Origin: Variovorax sp. IB41
Lineage (GTDB): Bacteria; Pseudomonadota; Gammaproteobacteria; Burkholderiales; Burkholderiaceae_C
Length of the DNA: 64,000 nucleotides
Assembly (NCBI RefSeq): GCF_016405905.1
Contig: NZ_JAEFCB010000011.1
Coordinates: 124,001 to 188,000 of the forward strand
Reading direction: 5' to 3'
The notes under the pieces were generated by a model. That model searched no databases. It was not told where the DNA came from and was given only the letters and a program-made list of their open reading frames with translations. How positions within the stretch are numbered: position 1 is the stretch's first letter; every line of letters starts with the position of its first letter. This document shows positions 46,301-54,690 of the stretch, piece by piece. Both the position numbers and the translations under genes were made by a program.

Positions 46301-47361
46301 CGAACGAGCAGGGCAGCTACGGTGCCGGGCTCGAAGAAGCTGCGCTCGCGAGCGACGTGTGGACTTCGCAGCGCCGCGGTGGCGGCGATGCGCAGATGGC
46401 GCAGCTCTACATGGACCGCATGGGTCATGCGTATGGCCAGGGACTCGACGGCGCGGCGCGCCCCGGTGCCTTCGCGGGCAATCTCGCGCAGGTCGATGCG
46501 GCGCTGATGGCACGCACGTCGAATCTCTACGGCGTGCTCACCAACGACGATCCGTTCCAGTACTTGGGCGGCATCGCACAGGCCGTGCGCCAGCTCACGG
46601 GCAAGGACCCGGCGCTCTACGTGCAGAACCTGCGCGACGCCGGCGCTGTGCGCACCGACACCGCAGCCGGCGCCATCGCGCGCGAAATGCAGACGCGCTA
46701 CCTGCACCCGCAATGGATCGAAGCGCAGAAAGCCGAGGGCTACAGCGGCACGCTGCAGGTGCTCAAGACCGCGCAGTTCCTCTGGGGGTGGCAGGTCACC
46801 GCGCCCGCGGCGGTGCGGCAGGACCAGTGGCAATCGCTGCACGACGTGTACGTGCGCGACAAGTACCGGATCGGCACACGCGAATGGCTGGAGGGCGACA
46901 ACCGCGCCGCCTTCGCGCAGACGCTGGAGCGCATGCTCGATGCGGTGCGGCTGGACTACTGGAGGCCCGATGCCGCGACGCGGCGCGAACTCGCGAAGGC
47001 CTACGACGAGGCGGTGCGCGCCACCGGGCTGCGCGAGCGCAACGCCGGGGTGCAGCGCTTCGTGCAGGCCGAGCTGGCGCCGCGGGCTGCCGCGCCGGTC
47101 GAGGTGCGAAGGGCGCCAGCCGCGGCGCCGGTCGAAGCGAGTGCCGCACAAGTGCCCGAAAAGGCAGCGGAGGCGCCCGCACAGGAAGGCACGCAGCCCG
47201 TGACCGGCCTCAAGCTCGAACCCACGCCCGACGAAGCGCCGCCGCCGAAGGCCGAGGCGGGCGCGCTGCGATTTTGGGTCGCGCTCGGCGCCGCCATGCT
47301 GGTCGCACTCGGCGCGCTGGCGCAGTGGCGGCGCGGCCGAGCATCGCCGGCCCATGCCTGA
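43336..47361 (+). CDS. cobN: CobN-like chelatase, exported and membrane-anchored
   Basis: 1341 aa from a GTG overlapping the DUF2149 stop. CobN/magnesium-chelatase H family: HVGTHGTVEW (558-567), YPYIMDNLGEATTAKRRGRA, TLWAGEASRHQGVLESQAFY, GSYRDQFPNVM. Unlike cytosolic CobN it begins with a signal peptide (VFVWLVLMALAFCAQA-E) and ends with an Ala/Pro-rich linker, a transmembrane helix (about 1310-1330, FWVALGAAMLVALGALAQW) and a basic tail. The catalytic body should therefore lie in the periplasm, away from ATP. No CobS/CobT or ChlI/ChlD gene is present in the window. It may insert, remove or sense metal in a corrinoid. Confidence 0.88.
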   Translation: MTRVFVWLVLMALAFCAQAEPDEPSRIVVLSTSLVSPARVVRLQEAAHEVGLPLQVVSAAKDSPEALAAALDGARLLVIDAPHISVAQAAAARFGDVISRSAIPYVLVGEFALVAKEQASSAAPLAAERGVDAVWAQRLREYWRFAGTANLKSAMKALAQIDDVNGLPPPVPTPLLGFYHPRWPRIESDIAAVDRLAGTGGTVAIAINSATVTGDDTGWLDALLAALERRGLRAYAFYGPRQQKDLFFRMTHATHAAGADEHRVADVIVNAALVFTPNERKAELERIGVPVLQTLPSLAMDAAQWAASKDGLAQTDIASYYSPSELAGMTDPMLVSARDAASGTLQPLPAQIDAVAGKAAALLRLQRTPPADRRVAMLVYNYPPGEANFGASFLNVPRSVSNMLAAMQSAGYRTEIPGADALIAQVQATMKAYYPVDGGDALQPLLGKGLADSLPLARYVAWFRSLPAETQRRIETYWGPPEKSTMLRPVAGEPAFIIPRVQFGNVVVLRQPPRFEPGTQVIGKAEQVYHRSAIPLSHGYLATYLWLRTQFGASAVVHVGTHGTVEWSAGKERGLSVQDDPLLALGDLPNVYPYIMDNLGEATTAKRRGRATMVSHSTPMFAPAGFRPGVQAMHERMHDWETLSPGPVKRAMEKQLAAEFVEQRYDRDLKWTPARIRADFAGFIAVLHPYLDELAQTAQPLGLATFGQAPDAERRRMTILQILGKPLAEALGEDVDEAFLIDAKNIAASRLARWVEVAVKDADAASAMGADAKALRTMALRAQKIDTALANNEEIEGLLTALDGRYLKASYGGDPVRNPDSLPAGRNLYGFDPSRVPTRAAWDIGVAAMDAWIAEHAKAHAGKPPEKIAFTLWAGEASRHQGVLESQAFYAMGVKPRWDEAGRIAGIEVLPASVLKRPRMDVLVSVTGSYRDQFPNVMRWLDEAVQQVAALDEPGNAVAQHSAALARKLRAEGATPAEARRWSTARVFSNEQGSYGAGLEEAALASDVWTSQRRGGGDAQMAQLYMDRMGHAYGQGLDGAARPGAFAGNLAQVDAALMARTSNLYGVLTNDDPFQYLGGIAQAVRQLTGKDPALYVQNLRDAGAVRTDTAAGAIAREMQTRYLHPQWIEAQKAEGYSGTLQVLKTAQFLWGWQVTAPAAVRQDQWQSLHDVYVRDKYRIGTREWLEGDNRAAFAQTLERMLDAVRLDYWRPDAATRRELAKAYDEAVRATGLRERNAGVQRFVQAELAPRAAAPVEVRRAPAAAPVEASAAQVPEKAAEAPAQEGTQPVTGLKLEPTPDEAPPPKAEAGALRFWVALGAAMLVALGALAQWRRGRASPAHA

Positions 47362-47370
47362 TTCGCGAGA

Positions 47371-48360
47371 ATGACGGCCCCGATGCCAGCCCTTTCCCTC
47401 GCTCACGCCCTCATCGCCGTTGCGGCGCTGTGGCTCGCGCTGGCCATTGATCGCTGGTTCGGCGAGCCCACGGCGCGCCTGCATCCGGTGGTGTGGATGG
47501 GCGCCTACCTCGGCTGGATCGGCTCGCGCGTCGCGCCCAAGGCATGGCAGGCCATGGCGCGCGACCTGCCGCTCTTCTTCATCGGTGCGTTGACGTGGTG
47601 CCTCGGCGGCATGGCGGTCTGGTGCGTGGCGTTGCTGCTGCAATCGCTCGTCACGCTGCACCTGCCCGCATGGGCCGCGGCCGTGCTGCTGGGGCTGCTG
47701 CTCAAGCCGCTCTTCGCATGGCGGATGCTGCGCGACGAAGTGCTCGCGGTCGAGGCGGCGCTGGCCGTCTCGCTCGACGCGGGCCGCGCGCAGCTGGCCC
47801 GGCTCGTGAGCCGCGACGTCGCCGAGCTCAGCGAGCGCGAGGTGCGCGAGAGCGCGATCGAGTCGCTGGCCGAGAACCTCAACGATTCGCTGGTGGCGCC
47901 GCTGTTCTGGTTCGTACTGCTCGGCCTGCCGGGCGCGGCGCTCTACCGCTTTGCGAACACGGCCGACGCGATGTGGGGCTACCGCGGCGAGCGCAAGGGC
48001 CTCGACTGGACATGGCTCGGCAAATGGGCGGCGCGCGCGGACGACGTGCTCTCCTGGGTGCCGGCGCGCCTCACCGCGCTGCTGCTGGCGCTTGCCGCGT
48101 GGCAATGGCCAGGAGGCCTAGGGGAGGAAGCGCGCCGCACGCCATCGCCCAACAGCGGCTGGCCGATGGCGGCGATGGCGCTGCTGCTCGGCGTGCGGCT
48201 GGCCAAGCCGGGCGTTTACGCGCTGAATGCCGAGGCGCGGCGCGCCGCCACGGAGGACACGCAGCGCACGGCGGTGCTGGCGGGCAGGGCGGTGCTGGCG
48301 GCGGCCGTGTGCGCATCGCTGGCGATCGCGGGCATCGCGGCATGGGTGAGGTGGCCATGA
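47371..48360 (+). CDS. cbiB: adenosylcobinamide-phosphate synthase CbiB/CobD
   Basis: Membrane enzyme attaching the aminopropanol (phosphate) arm to adenosylcobyric acid. 329 aa; family motifs DRWFGEPTARLHPVVWMG, VRESAIESLAENLNDSLVAP and ALYRFANTADAMWGYR. Nine nt after cobN; overlaps cobC by 4 nt. Confidence 0.92.
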   Translation: MTAPMPALSLAHALIAVAALWLALAIDRWFGEPTARLHPVVWMGAYLGWIGSRVAPKAWQAMARDLPLFFIGALTWCLGGMAVWCVALLLQSLVTLHLPAWAAAVLLGLLLKPLFAWRMLRDEVLAVEAALAVSLDAGRAQLARLVSRDVAELSEREVRESAIESLAENLNDSLVAPLFWFVLLGLPGAALYRFANTADAMWGYRGERKGLDWTWLGKWAARADDVLSWVPARLTALLLALAAWQWPGGLGEEARRTPSPNSGWPMAAMALLLGVRLAKPGVYALNAEARRAATEDTQRTAVLAGRAVLAAAVCASLAIAGIAAWVRWP

Positions 48361-49367
48361 GCATCGCCAGTCTTCTCCACGGCGGCCCCGACGAGACCGG
48401 TGCTGCGCCACATGACTTTTCGACGAACGGCAACGCCCTGGGCGCGTGCCCGGCGGCAGTGGCCGCGGTGCGCGCGGCCGACGCGACGCACTATCCCGAT
48501 CCGCGCTACACGGCGCTGCGCGAACGGCTCGCGGCATTTCATGGCGTGGATGCCGGACGCATCGTGATCGCGGCGAGCGCGAGCGAATTCATCCACCGCA
48601 TCAGCGCCGCTGTCTCACGCGACGGAGGCCGGAAGGTCTGGCTGCCCATGCACAGCTACGGCGATTACGAGCGCGCCGCGCAAGCCTGGGGCCTGCAGGT
48701 GTCGCGCGCGCCCGCGCCGCACGACGGCGCGGCGCTGCACTGGTGCTGCGAGCCCTCGAGTCCGCTGGGGCAGGCGCAGGACGATCTCGCGCTGCATGCG
48801 CAAGTCGGCAGCACCTGCGTGCTCGACATGGCCTACGCGCCGCTGCGCCTCGAAGGCCGTGCTTCGCTCGATGCCGCGCAGCGCGACCGCGTCTGGCAAC
48901 TGTGGACGCCGAACAAAGCCATGGGCCTCACCGGCATTCGTGCCGCTTACGCGATCGCGCCCGACGACGCGGCCGCCGCGCCGCTGATGCAGCGCCTCGA
49001 ACAACTCGCACCGTCATGGCCTCTCGGCACGCACGGCGTGGCACTGCTCGAAACCTGGACGGGCGACGAAGCGCAAGCCTGGCTCGCCCAGAGCCTGCAG
49101 ACCCTGCGCATCTGGAAGTCGCAGCAGCGCGCGCTCTGCGAGTCGTTGGGCTGGCAGTGCCTTCCCAGCGACGCCAATTTCTTCTGCGCCCGCACCGACA
49201 TCCCGTACCCCAGATTGGCAACCGCCTTGCGCGCCGACGGCATCAAGCTGCGCGACTGCGCCTCCTTCGGCCTGCCGGGCCACGTGCGCCTCGGTGTGCT
49301 GCCGCCGCAGAGCCAGCAGGCGCTCAAGCAAGCCTGGACACGCGCCGCCGCTTGCACCGAAGATTGA
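48357..49367 (+). CDS. cobC: threonine-phosphate decarboxylase-like aminotransferase CobC
   Basis: PLP enzyme (class I/II aminotransferase fold) that provides aminopropanol phosphate for CbiB; equivalent to Salmonella CobD. 336 aa, HDFSTNGNALGACP start, PLP lysine Lys187 in TPNKAMGLTGIRAAYA. End of the corrinoid genes; lrgA begins 4 nt later. Confidence 0.9.
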   Translation: MSIASLLHGGPDETGAAPHDFSTNGNALGACPAAVAAVRAADATHYPDPRYTALRERLAAFHGVDAGRIVIAASASEFIHRISAAVSRDGGRKVWLPMHSYGDYERAAQAWGLQVSRAPAPHDGAALHWCCEPSSPLGQAQDDLALHAQVGSTCVLDMAYAPLRLEGRASLDAAQRDRVWQLWTPNKAMGLTGIRAAYAIAPDDAAAAPLMQRLEQLAPSWPLGTHGVALLETWTGDEAQAWLAQSLQTLRIWKSQQRALCESLGWQCLPSDANFFCARTDIPYPRLATALRADGIKLRDCASFGLPGHVRLGVLPPQSQQALKQAWTRAAACTED

Positions 49368-49371
49368 AACC

Positions 49372-49725
49372 ATGCTCTACGCCATCACCTCGCTTTTCCT
49401 TTGCCAATTGGCCGGCGAACTGCTCGTGCAGTGGCTGGGCCTGCCGATTCCGGGGCCGCTGATCGGCATGGTGCTGCTCTTCATCGCGCTGCTGGTGCGC
49501 GGCGGCGTGCCGCAGGCGCTGGCCGACACCTCGGGCCACCTGCTGCGCAACCTGATGCTGCTGTTCATTCCCGCCGTGACCGGCGTCATGCTGCATTTCG
49601 AGCGGGTGGGGCGCGAGTGGCTGCCGTTCCTGGCGGCCGGCATCGTCGGTGCGGCCTTCACCATGACCGTCACCGCGCTCACCTTCCGCTGGATGATCCG
49701 CATCACCGGAAAGAACGCCGAATGA
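49372..49725 (+). CDS. lrgA: CidA/LrgA family holin-like protein
   Basis: 117 aa, four hydrophobic segments; GELLVQWLGLPIPGPLIGMV is the family hallmark. Paired with LrgB. Its closeness to cobC suggests transcription from the riboswitch-controlled operon unless a promoter lies within cobC. Confidence 0.9.
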   Translation: MLYAITSLFLCQLAGELLVQWLGLPIPGPLIGMVLLFIALLVRGGVPQALADTSGHLLRNLMLLFIPAVTGVMLHFERVGREWLPFLAAGIVGAAFTMTVTALTFRWMIRITGKNAE

Positions 49726-50450
49726 GCGCGCCCGCCAAGCTCTCCGAGATCTGGGTCTTTCTTGCCCAGTCGCCGCTGCTGTGGCTCTCGCTCACGCTGC
49801 TCGCGTACCTGGGCGCGCTGTGGCTGCACCGGCGCAGCGGCGCGAACCCGATGGTCAATCCGGTGCTGATTTCCGTCGTGGTCATCGTCACCGTGCTGCT
49901 CCTCACGCGCACGCCCTACGACACGTATTTCGAAGGCGCGAAGTTCGTGCATTTCCTGATCGGCCCGGCGACCGTGGCGTTGGCCGTGCCGCTCTATGGG
50001 CAGATCGCGCGGCTGCGCAGGCTATGGCTGCCGATCGGCGTGGCGCTGCTGATGGGGTCGGTGGCGGCCATCGTCTCGGCCATCGGCATCGCGTGGGCGC
50101 TGGGTGGTTCGCACGAACTGATCATGTCGCTCGCATCGAAGTCGGCCACGATGCCCATCGCGATGGGCGTGGCCGAGAAGATCGGCGGCCTGCCATCGCT
50201 CGCTGCGGTGGCCGCCGCCGTTGCGGGCATCTCGGGCGCGATCATGGCGACCGGTCTTTTGAACCTGCTGCGCATCAAGGAGCCCGCGGTGCGCGGCTTC
50301 GCGGTCGGCATGGCGGCGCATGGCATCGGCACGGCGCGGGCCATCCAGGTGAACGAAACCGCGGGCGCGTTTTCTGCCCTCGCGATGGGGCTGAACGGCA
50401 TCGCGACGGCGCTGCTGGTGCCGTTGCTGGTCAAATTGCTGGGTGCCTGA
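49722..50450 (+). CDS. lrgB: LrgB family membrane protein
   Basis: 242 aa, multiple transmembrane helices; NPVLISVVVIVTVLLL, ASKSATMPIAMGVAEKIGG and GMAAHGIGTARAIQV are LrgB/YohK signatures. Overlaps lrgA (ATGA). The pair has been linked to murein hydrolase control and to organic acid export (pyruvate, glycolate) in different organisms; not resolvable here. Confidence 0.9.
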   Translation: MSAPAKLSEIWVFLAQSPLLWLSLTLLAYLGALWLHRRSGANPMVNPVLISVVVIVTVLLLTRTPYDTYFEGAKFVHFLIGPATVALAVPLYGQIARLRRLWLPIGVALLMGSVAAIVSAIGIAWALGGSHELIMSLASKSATMPIAMGVAEKIGGLPSLAAVAAAVAGISGAIMATGLLNLLRIKEPAVRGFAVGMAAHGIGTARAIQVNETAGAFSALAMGLNGIATALLVPLLVKLLGA

Positions 50451-50526
50451 CGCGCGCACCGGCGCCAGTCCATGCGAAGGCGACAGTCGGCCGCACCATC
50501 GAATCACTCTCACGGAGAACGAAGAC

Positions 50527-51003
50527 ATGTCCGAATACACCGCGCAAGTGCTCTGGCAACGAGGCGAGCAGGACTTCCTGGCCAACACCTACAGCCGAAG
50601 GCACTCGCTGCGCTTCGACGGCGGCGCGGAATGGGCGGGCTCGTCGTCGCCGCACGTGGTGCCGCTGCCGTTTTCCGATGCGTCGGCGGTCGATCCGGAA
50701 GAGGCCTTCGTCGCATCGCTGTCGAGCTGCCACATGCTCTGGTTCCTCACGATGGCGGTGAAGCGCAAGTTCTGCGTTGACCGCTACTTCGATGCGGCCA
50801 GTGGCGTCATGGAAAAGAACGCGGACGGCAAGATGGCCATGACCGTCGTCACGCTGCGGCCCGAGGTCACGTTCTCGGGCGAGAGCCTGCCCACGCGCGA
50901 GCAGATCGCGCATATGCACCACCGGGCGCACGAGGAGTGCTTCATCGCCAATTCGGTGAAGACCGATGTGCGCTGCGAGCCGGTGTACGGCGCGGGCGGG
51001 TGA
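50527..51003 (+). CDS. OsmC-family peroxidase-like protein
   Basis: 158 aa with both OsmC cysteines: Cys68 (VASLSSCHMLWFL) and Cys138 (EECFIANSV). The family reduces organic hydroperoxides. ACGGAGAACGA precedes the ATG at 50527. Confidence 0.88.
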   Translation: MSEYTAQVLWQRGEQDFLANTYSRRHSLRFDGGAEWAGSSSPHVVPLPFSDASAVDPEEAFVASLSSCHMLWFLTMAVKRKFCVDRYFDAASGVMEKNADGKMAMTVVTLRPEVTFSGESLPTREQIAHMHHRAHEECFIANSVKTDVRCEPVYGAGG

Positions 51004-51056
51004 GGCCCTGAAGCCTCGGGACTGCGGGCTGCGGAGCGGCGACCCGGCGTGGATTT

Positions 51057-51365
51057 TCAGTGCTTCGCGTGGGCCGGCTGCCGCGGCCGGCCGAACAGGT
51101 CGCGCAGTTCGTCCTTCGCGGCCTCCAGGCGGCTGCGCCGCCTGCGCGGCAGCGTGTCGCCGGCGCGGTTGAGATAGAAGGTCAGCATCGACATCGCCGA
51201 GCGGTACGGGTCGCTCTTGCGCCGTTCGCTGTGTTCGGCCGAGCGCTTGAGCGAGCGCGCGATCTTGTGCGGATCGGTGCCGGCGAAGACGCCTTTCTTC
51301 AGGTCGAGCGCATCGCTTTTCTCGGTGACGCGTTGGGACCACTTGTGGGAGGCGGTGGTGGGCAT
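51057..51365 (-). CDS. DUF3175 protein
   Basis: 102 aa, basic: KWSQRVTEKSDALDLKKGVF, IARSLKRSAEHSERRKSDPY, RSAMSMLTFYLNRAGDTLPR match DUF3175, often described only as hypothetical. Start at 51365 after GGAGATGA. Converges on the OsmC gene and is divergent from the VgrG gene; the 270 nt between hold no recognised element. Confidence 0.82.
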   Translation of the reverse strand: MPTTASHKWSQRVTEKSDALDLKKGVFAGTDPHKIARSLKRSAEHSERRKSDPYRSAMSMLTFYLNRAGDTLPRRRRSRLEAAKDELRDLFGRPRQPAHAKH

Positions 51366-51635
51366 GGGGTCATCTCCTTCGAACGAGCCATCGATGCATT
51401 CAAGCTAGATGAGGGGCGCGGCGGCTGCGTCAGCCGGCTGTGGGCTCCTGTGTAGGCGCAGTCAACGGGGCCACGGTGCGGCAGAACGCCAGGCGCTTTC
51501 AGGCGCGCATTGCGTGAATTTGTCGCAATCTTTTTGAGCGTCTGCCACTACGCGGGGCGTTTGACCATTGTTTGCAACAGTGCTTGCTGCACCGGGCCGA
51601 GACTGGCCGGACCGTCGTTCATCCAGGTCCAGCGC

Positions 51636-54596
51636 GTGCCTCAAACCCTCACCGTCAACAGTCCCGCCATTCCAGATTCGCTCGAGCCCGTGCGCCTGTC
51701 GGGGCACGAAGGCATCAACACGCTCTTCGCGTACGAGCTGCTGCTGAAGACCCCCGATGCGCTCAACTTCAGCTTCGGCGCGGCGGCGGACATCGATCTC
51801 GACAGCTTCATCGGCTGCGAGGCCAGTTGTGCGATCGAGCTCGATGGTGCGGGCGAAATTGCGAGCGGCCAGGGCGGCGTCGGCGCGGGCGTGCGACAGA
51901 TCAACGGCCTTGTCACCGACGCGCAGCTGTGGGGCGAGGAGGGGCGTCACGTCCAGTACAAGCTGACCCTTCGTCCCTGGCTGCACCTGGCCACGCTCAA
52001 CAGCGACTGCCGCATTTACCAGAACATGACGGTGGTGCAGATCCTCGACGAATTGCTCGCGGACTATGGCTTCCCCGTCGACAAGCACCTCATCGAAACC
52101 TATCCGCCGCGCGACTTCCAGACGCAGTTCAACGAGAGCGACTTCGCATTCTTCGAGCGCCTGTGCCAGGAGTGGGGCATCAACTATCACTTCGCGCACG
52201 GCGATGGCAAGCACCGCCTCGTGCTCGCCGACCACATGGGCGCGCATCCGCCGATGGAGAGCGCCGCGTATCGCAATGTCGACTATCACGCGCCCGGCTG
52301 GAAGCCCGATGCCGAATACATCCACAGCTTCGTGCCGCACCACCGGCTCACCAGCGGCCGCTACGCCACGCGCGACTACGACTACACCCGGCCCAAGGCC
52401 GACCTGGGCGCGAGGCAGGCCGACCCGCGCCCGACCGGGAACGCGAACCAGGAGGTGTACCAGTGGCACGACGGCCAGGCCGGCAGCCACTGTGCGCAGC
52501 CGCGTGCCGGCACAGGCGTCAACGAGCCGCAGGCCGAAGGCCGGCGCCTTGCACTGCTGCGCATGCAGGCGCTGCGCACCGGCGGCGCGAGGGCCAAGGC
52601 CAGCGGCCATCTGCGCGGCATGGTGGCCGGCTGCACCTTCCAGCTGCACAGGCACCCGCGCGAGTCGGCCAACGCGCAGTACCTCGTGCTGGACACCCGG
52701 CTCCTGATCGAGAACATCGCGCAGGAAAGCCAGGGCCCGGATGCCGCGGCACATCGCAAGCAGCAGTGGCGCGTCGAGGTCGATTTCACGGTCCATCCGC
52801 TCACCGAACCGCTGCGCCCGGAGCTGCTGCGGCACAAACCGCACACCCAAGGGCCGCAGGTCGCACTGGTCGTCGGGCCCGAAGGCGAGAACCTGTGGAC
52901 CGACGAACTGGCGCGCATCAAGGTGCAGTTTCCGTGGGACCGCCTCGGGCAGAAGAACCAGCATTCGACCTGCTGGCTGCGCGTGAGCTCGCCGTGGGCG
53001 GGCAACCAACTCGGCGGCGTGCAGGTGCCGCGCATCGGGCAGGAGGTCATCGTCGATTTCATCGGCGGCGATCCGGACCTGCCGATCTGCACGGGGCGGG
53101 TACACAACCAGCTCAACATGCCGCCCTGGCGCCTGCCGGGGCAAGCGGCGCTCTCGGGCTTTCGAAGCCGCGAACTCGTGAAGGAAGGCGGCAACAGCGC
53201 GGGCGGCCGTTCCAACCATCTCGTCCTGGACGACACGGACCAGAAGATCCAGGCGCAGCTCAAGAGCGATCATCAAAGCAGTTCGTTGAGCCTGGGCCAC
53301 ATCACGCGCATCGACGGCAACGCGGGGCGGCAGGATGCGCGCGGCGAAGGGTTCGAGCTGCGCACCGATGCGCACGGCGCCATCCGCGCGCGGCAGGGGC
53401 TGCTCATCACGACCGAGGCGCGCACCAACGCGCAGGCTCACCTGCTCGACAGCGGCGAGACCCGGCAGCGTCTGACCGAGGCGCGTGACCTGCACGATGC
53501 GGGCGCGCAGGCGGCGCAGAAGAACAAGGCCCAGGAAGGCGGTGACCAGGCCGAGGTCGCAAAGTCCCTCAAGGCGCAGAACGATGCGATCAAAGGCGAA
53601 GGCGCAGGCAACCCGGCCGAGGGACAGTTCCCGGAGCTGGCGCAACCGCACCTGGTGCTGGCTTCGCCCGCCGGCATCGAGACCACCAGCCAGTCGAGCA
53701 CGCACGTCGCCAGCGCCGAGCACACCGCCATCACCAGCGGCAGGCACACCAGCATCACGAGCGGCGACAGCCTGCTGGGCGTGGCGCTGCAGGCCATCAA
53801 GCTCTTCGCGGCGCAGAAGGGCATCCAGGTCGTCGCGGCCCAGGCGGACATCGACATCCAGGCGCTCAACGCCTGCATCCATCTGCTGGCCAAGGACGAG
53901 ATCACCCTCCGTGCGGACACGATCAGGATCGAAGCCAAGACCGAACTGCTGGTCAGCGGCGGCGGAAGCTACATGCGATGGACGGGCGGTCGCATCGAGA
54001 GCGGGACCAGCGGCCCTCATGTGCAGCACGCCGGCGTTCACAGCATGGTCGGCCCCGACAGCCGGAGCAGGCCCGGCTTGCCGGAGGGGCGCAAGCCGGG
54101 CAAGGGGCAGCTCGAGCTCACCCACCGCTATGCCAATGCGCACGGCTTGAAGGGCGCGGACTACAAGGTCACCGACTCGGCGGGGCAGGTCAAGACCGGC
54201 CAGCTCGATGGCAAGGGCTTCGCCGCCGTCTCGGGACTCGCGCCGGGCTGCGCGTTCGTGGACTTCGGCAAGGACCCGGCCGATCCGTGGGATCGCGCGA
54301 GCTATTTCGGAAAGCCTGCGTGGCCGCCCGATGCGTCAGCCGACACGGGCGCGTCGGCTGCTGCTGCCAACGACATGTTCGATGGACTCATGACGCGGGC
54401 TGCCGAAAAGGCGGCTGGCGCGATCGATTCCATCTTCCGCGGACGAAGCATGGGTGCGCCGGTCGGAGAGGTCGTCAGCGGCTTGGCAGGCGCAGCGCTG
54501 GGCGATGGTGCGCTCGCCGATCTACCAGGCGGCATGTCCAGGCCGACGGCCCTGCGCCTGCCTCCAGGCGTCATCCCGTTGCGCATCACCGCCTAG
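51636..54596 (+). CDS. vgrG: type VI secretion tip protein VgrG
   Basis: 986 aa from a GTG at 51636 (PQTLTVNSPAIPDS); the frame is open to a TTG at 51510. gp27-like base (FNESDFAFFERLCQEWGINY), gp5-like spike core (VKVQFPWDRLG variant, CWLRVSSPWAGNQLGGVQVP, RIGQEVIVDFIGGDPDLPIC), and a DUF2345 repeat region (~560-800). The last ~170 residues contain a transthyretin-like domain (ELTHRYANAHGLKG, DYKVTDSAGQVKTGQLDGKG) and a Gly/Ala tail, probably the effector-docking module for Rhs. No other T6SS structural gene is nearby. Confidence 0.92.
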   Translation: MPQTLTVNSPAIPDSLEPVRLSGHEGINTLFAYELLLKTPDALNFSFGAAADIDLDSFIGCEASCAIELDGAGEIASGQGGVGAGVRQINGLVTDAQLWGEEGRHVQYKLTLRPWLHLATLNSDCRIYQNMTVVQILDELLADYGFPVDKHLIETYPPRDFQTQFNESDFAFFERLCQEWGINYHFAHGDGKHRLVLADHMGAHPPMESAAYRNVDYHAPGWKPDAEYIHSFVPHHRLTSGRYATRDYDYTRPKADLGARQADPRPTGNANQEVYQWHDGQAGSHCAQPRAGTGVNEPQAEGRRLALLRMQALRTGGARAKASGHLRGMVAGCTFQLHRHPRESANAQYLVLDTRLLIENIAQESQGPDAAAHRKQQWRVEVDFTVHPLTEPLRPELLRHKPHTQGPQVALVVGPEGENLWTDELARIKVQFPWDRLGQKNQHSTCWLRVSSPWAGNQLGGVQVPRIGQEVIVDFIGGDPDLPICTGRVHNQLNMPPWRLPGQAALSGFRSRELVKEGGNSAGGRSNHLVLDDTDQKIQAQLKSDHQSSSLSLGHITRIDGNAGRQDARGEGFELRTDAHGAIRARQGLLITTEARTNAQAHLLDSGETRQRLTEARDLHDAGAQAAQKNKAQEGGDQAEVAKSLKAQNDAIKGEGAGNPAEGQFPELAQPHLVLASPAGIETTSQSSTHVASAEHTAITSGRHTSITSGDSLLGVALQAIKLFAAQKGIQVVAAQADIDIQALNACIHLLAKDEITLRADTIRIEAKTELLVSGGGSYMRWTGGRIESGTSGPHVQHAGVHSMVGPDSRSRPGLPEGRKPGKGQLELTHRYANAHGLKGADYKVTDSAGQVKTGQLDGKGFAAVSGLAPGCAFVDFGKDPADPWDRASYFGKPAWPPDASADTGASAAAANDMFDGLMTRAAEKAAGAIDSIFRGRSMGAPVGEVVSGLAGAALGDGALADLPGGMSRPTALRLPPGVIPLRITA

Positions 54597-54636
54597 GTCA
54601 ATCAGAAGAAGCAAAACAGTTCAGGGAGTTCAAAAA

Positions 54637-54690
54637 ATGATGCGAAAGACACGGCGCGACGATGCGCCGCAGGGAAGGCGTGCGCCATGA
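54637..54690 (+). CDS. 17-residue leader ORF before rhs
   Basis: CAGGGAGTTCAAAAA gives a good ribosome site for ATGATG, encoding MMRKTRRDDAPQGRRAP, a very basic peptide. Its stop overlaps the rhs start (ATGA). It may serve to couple translation into rhs, whose own start has no separate Shine-Dalgarno sequence except AGGGAAGG within this ORF. Whether the peptide itself matters is unknown. Confidence 0.45.
   Translation: MMRKTRRDDAPQGRRAP

Noticed and set aside
44728..48105. 1125-codon open frame on the minus strand opposite cobN and cbiB
   Set aside because: It is Arg/Ala/Gly-rich low-information translation, opposite a clearly recognised CobN. Long antisense frames are expected at this GC content.
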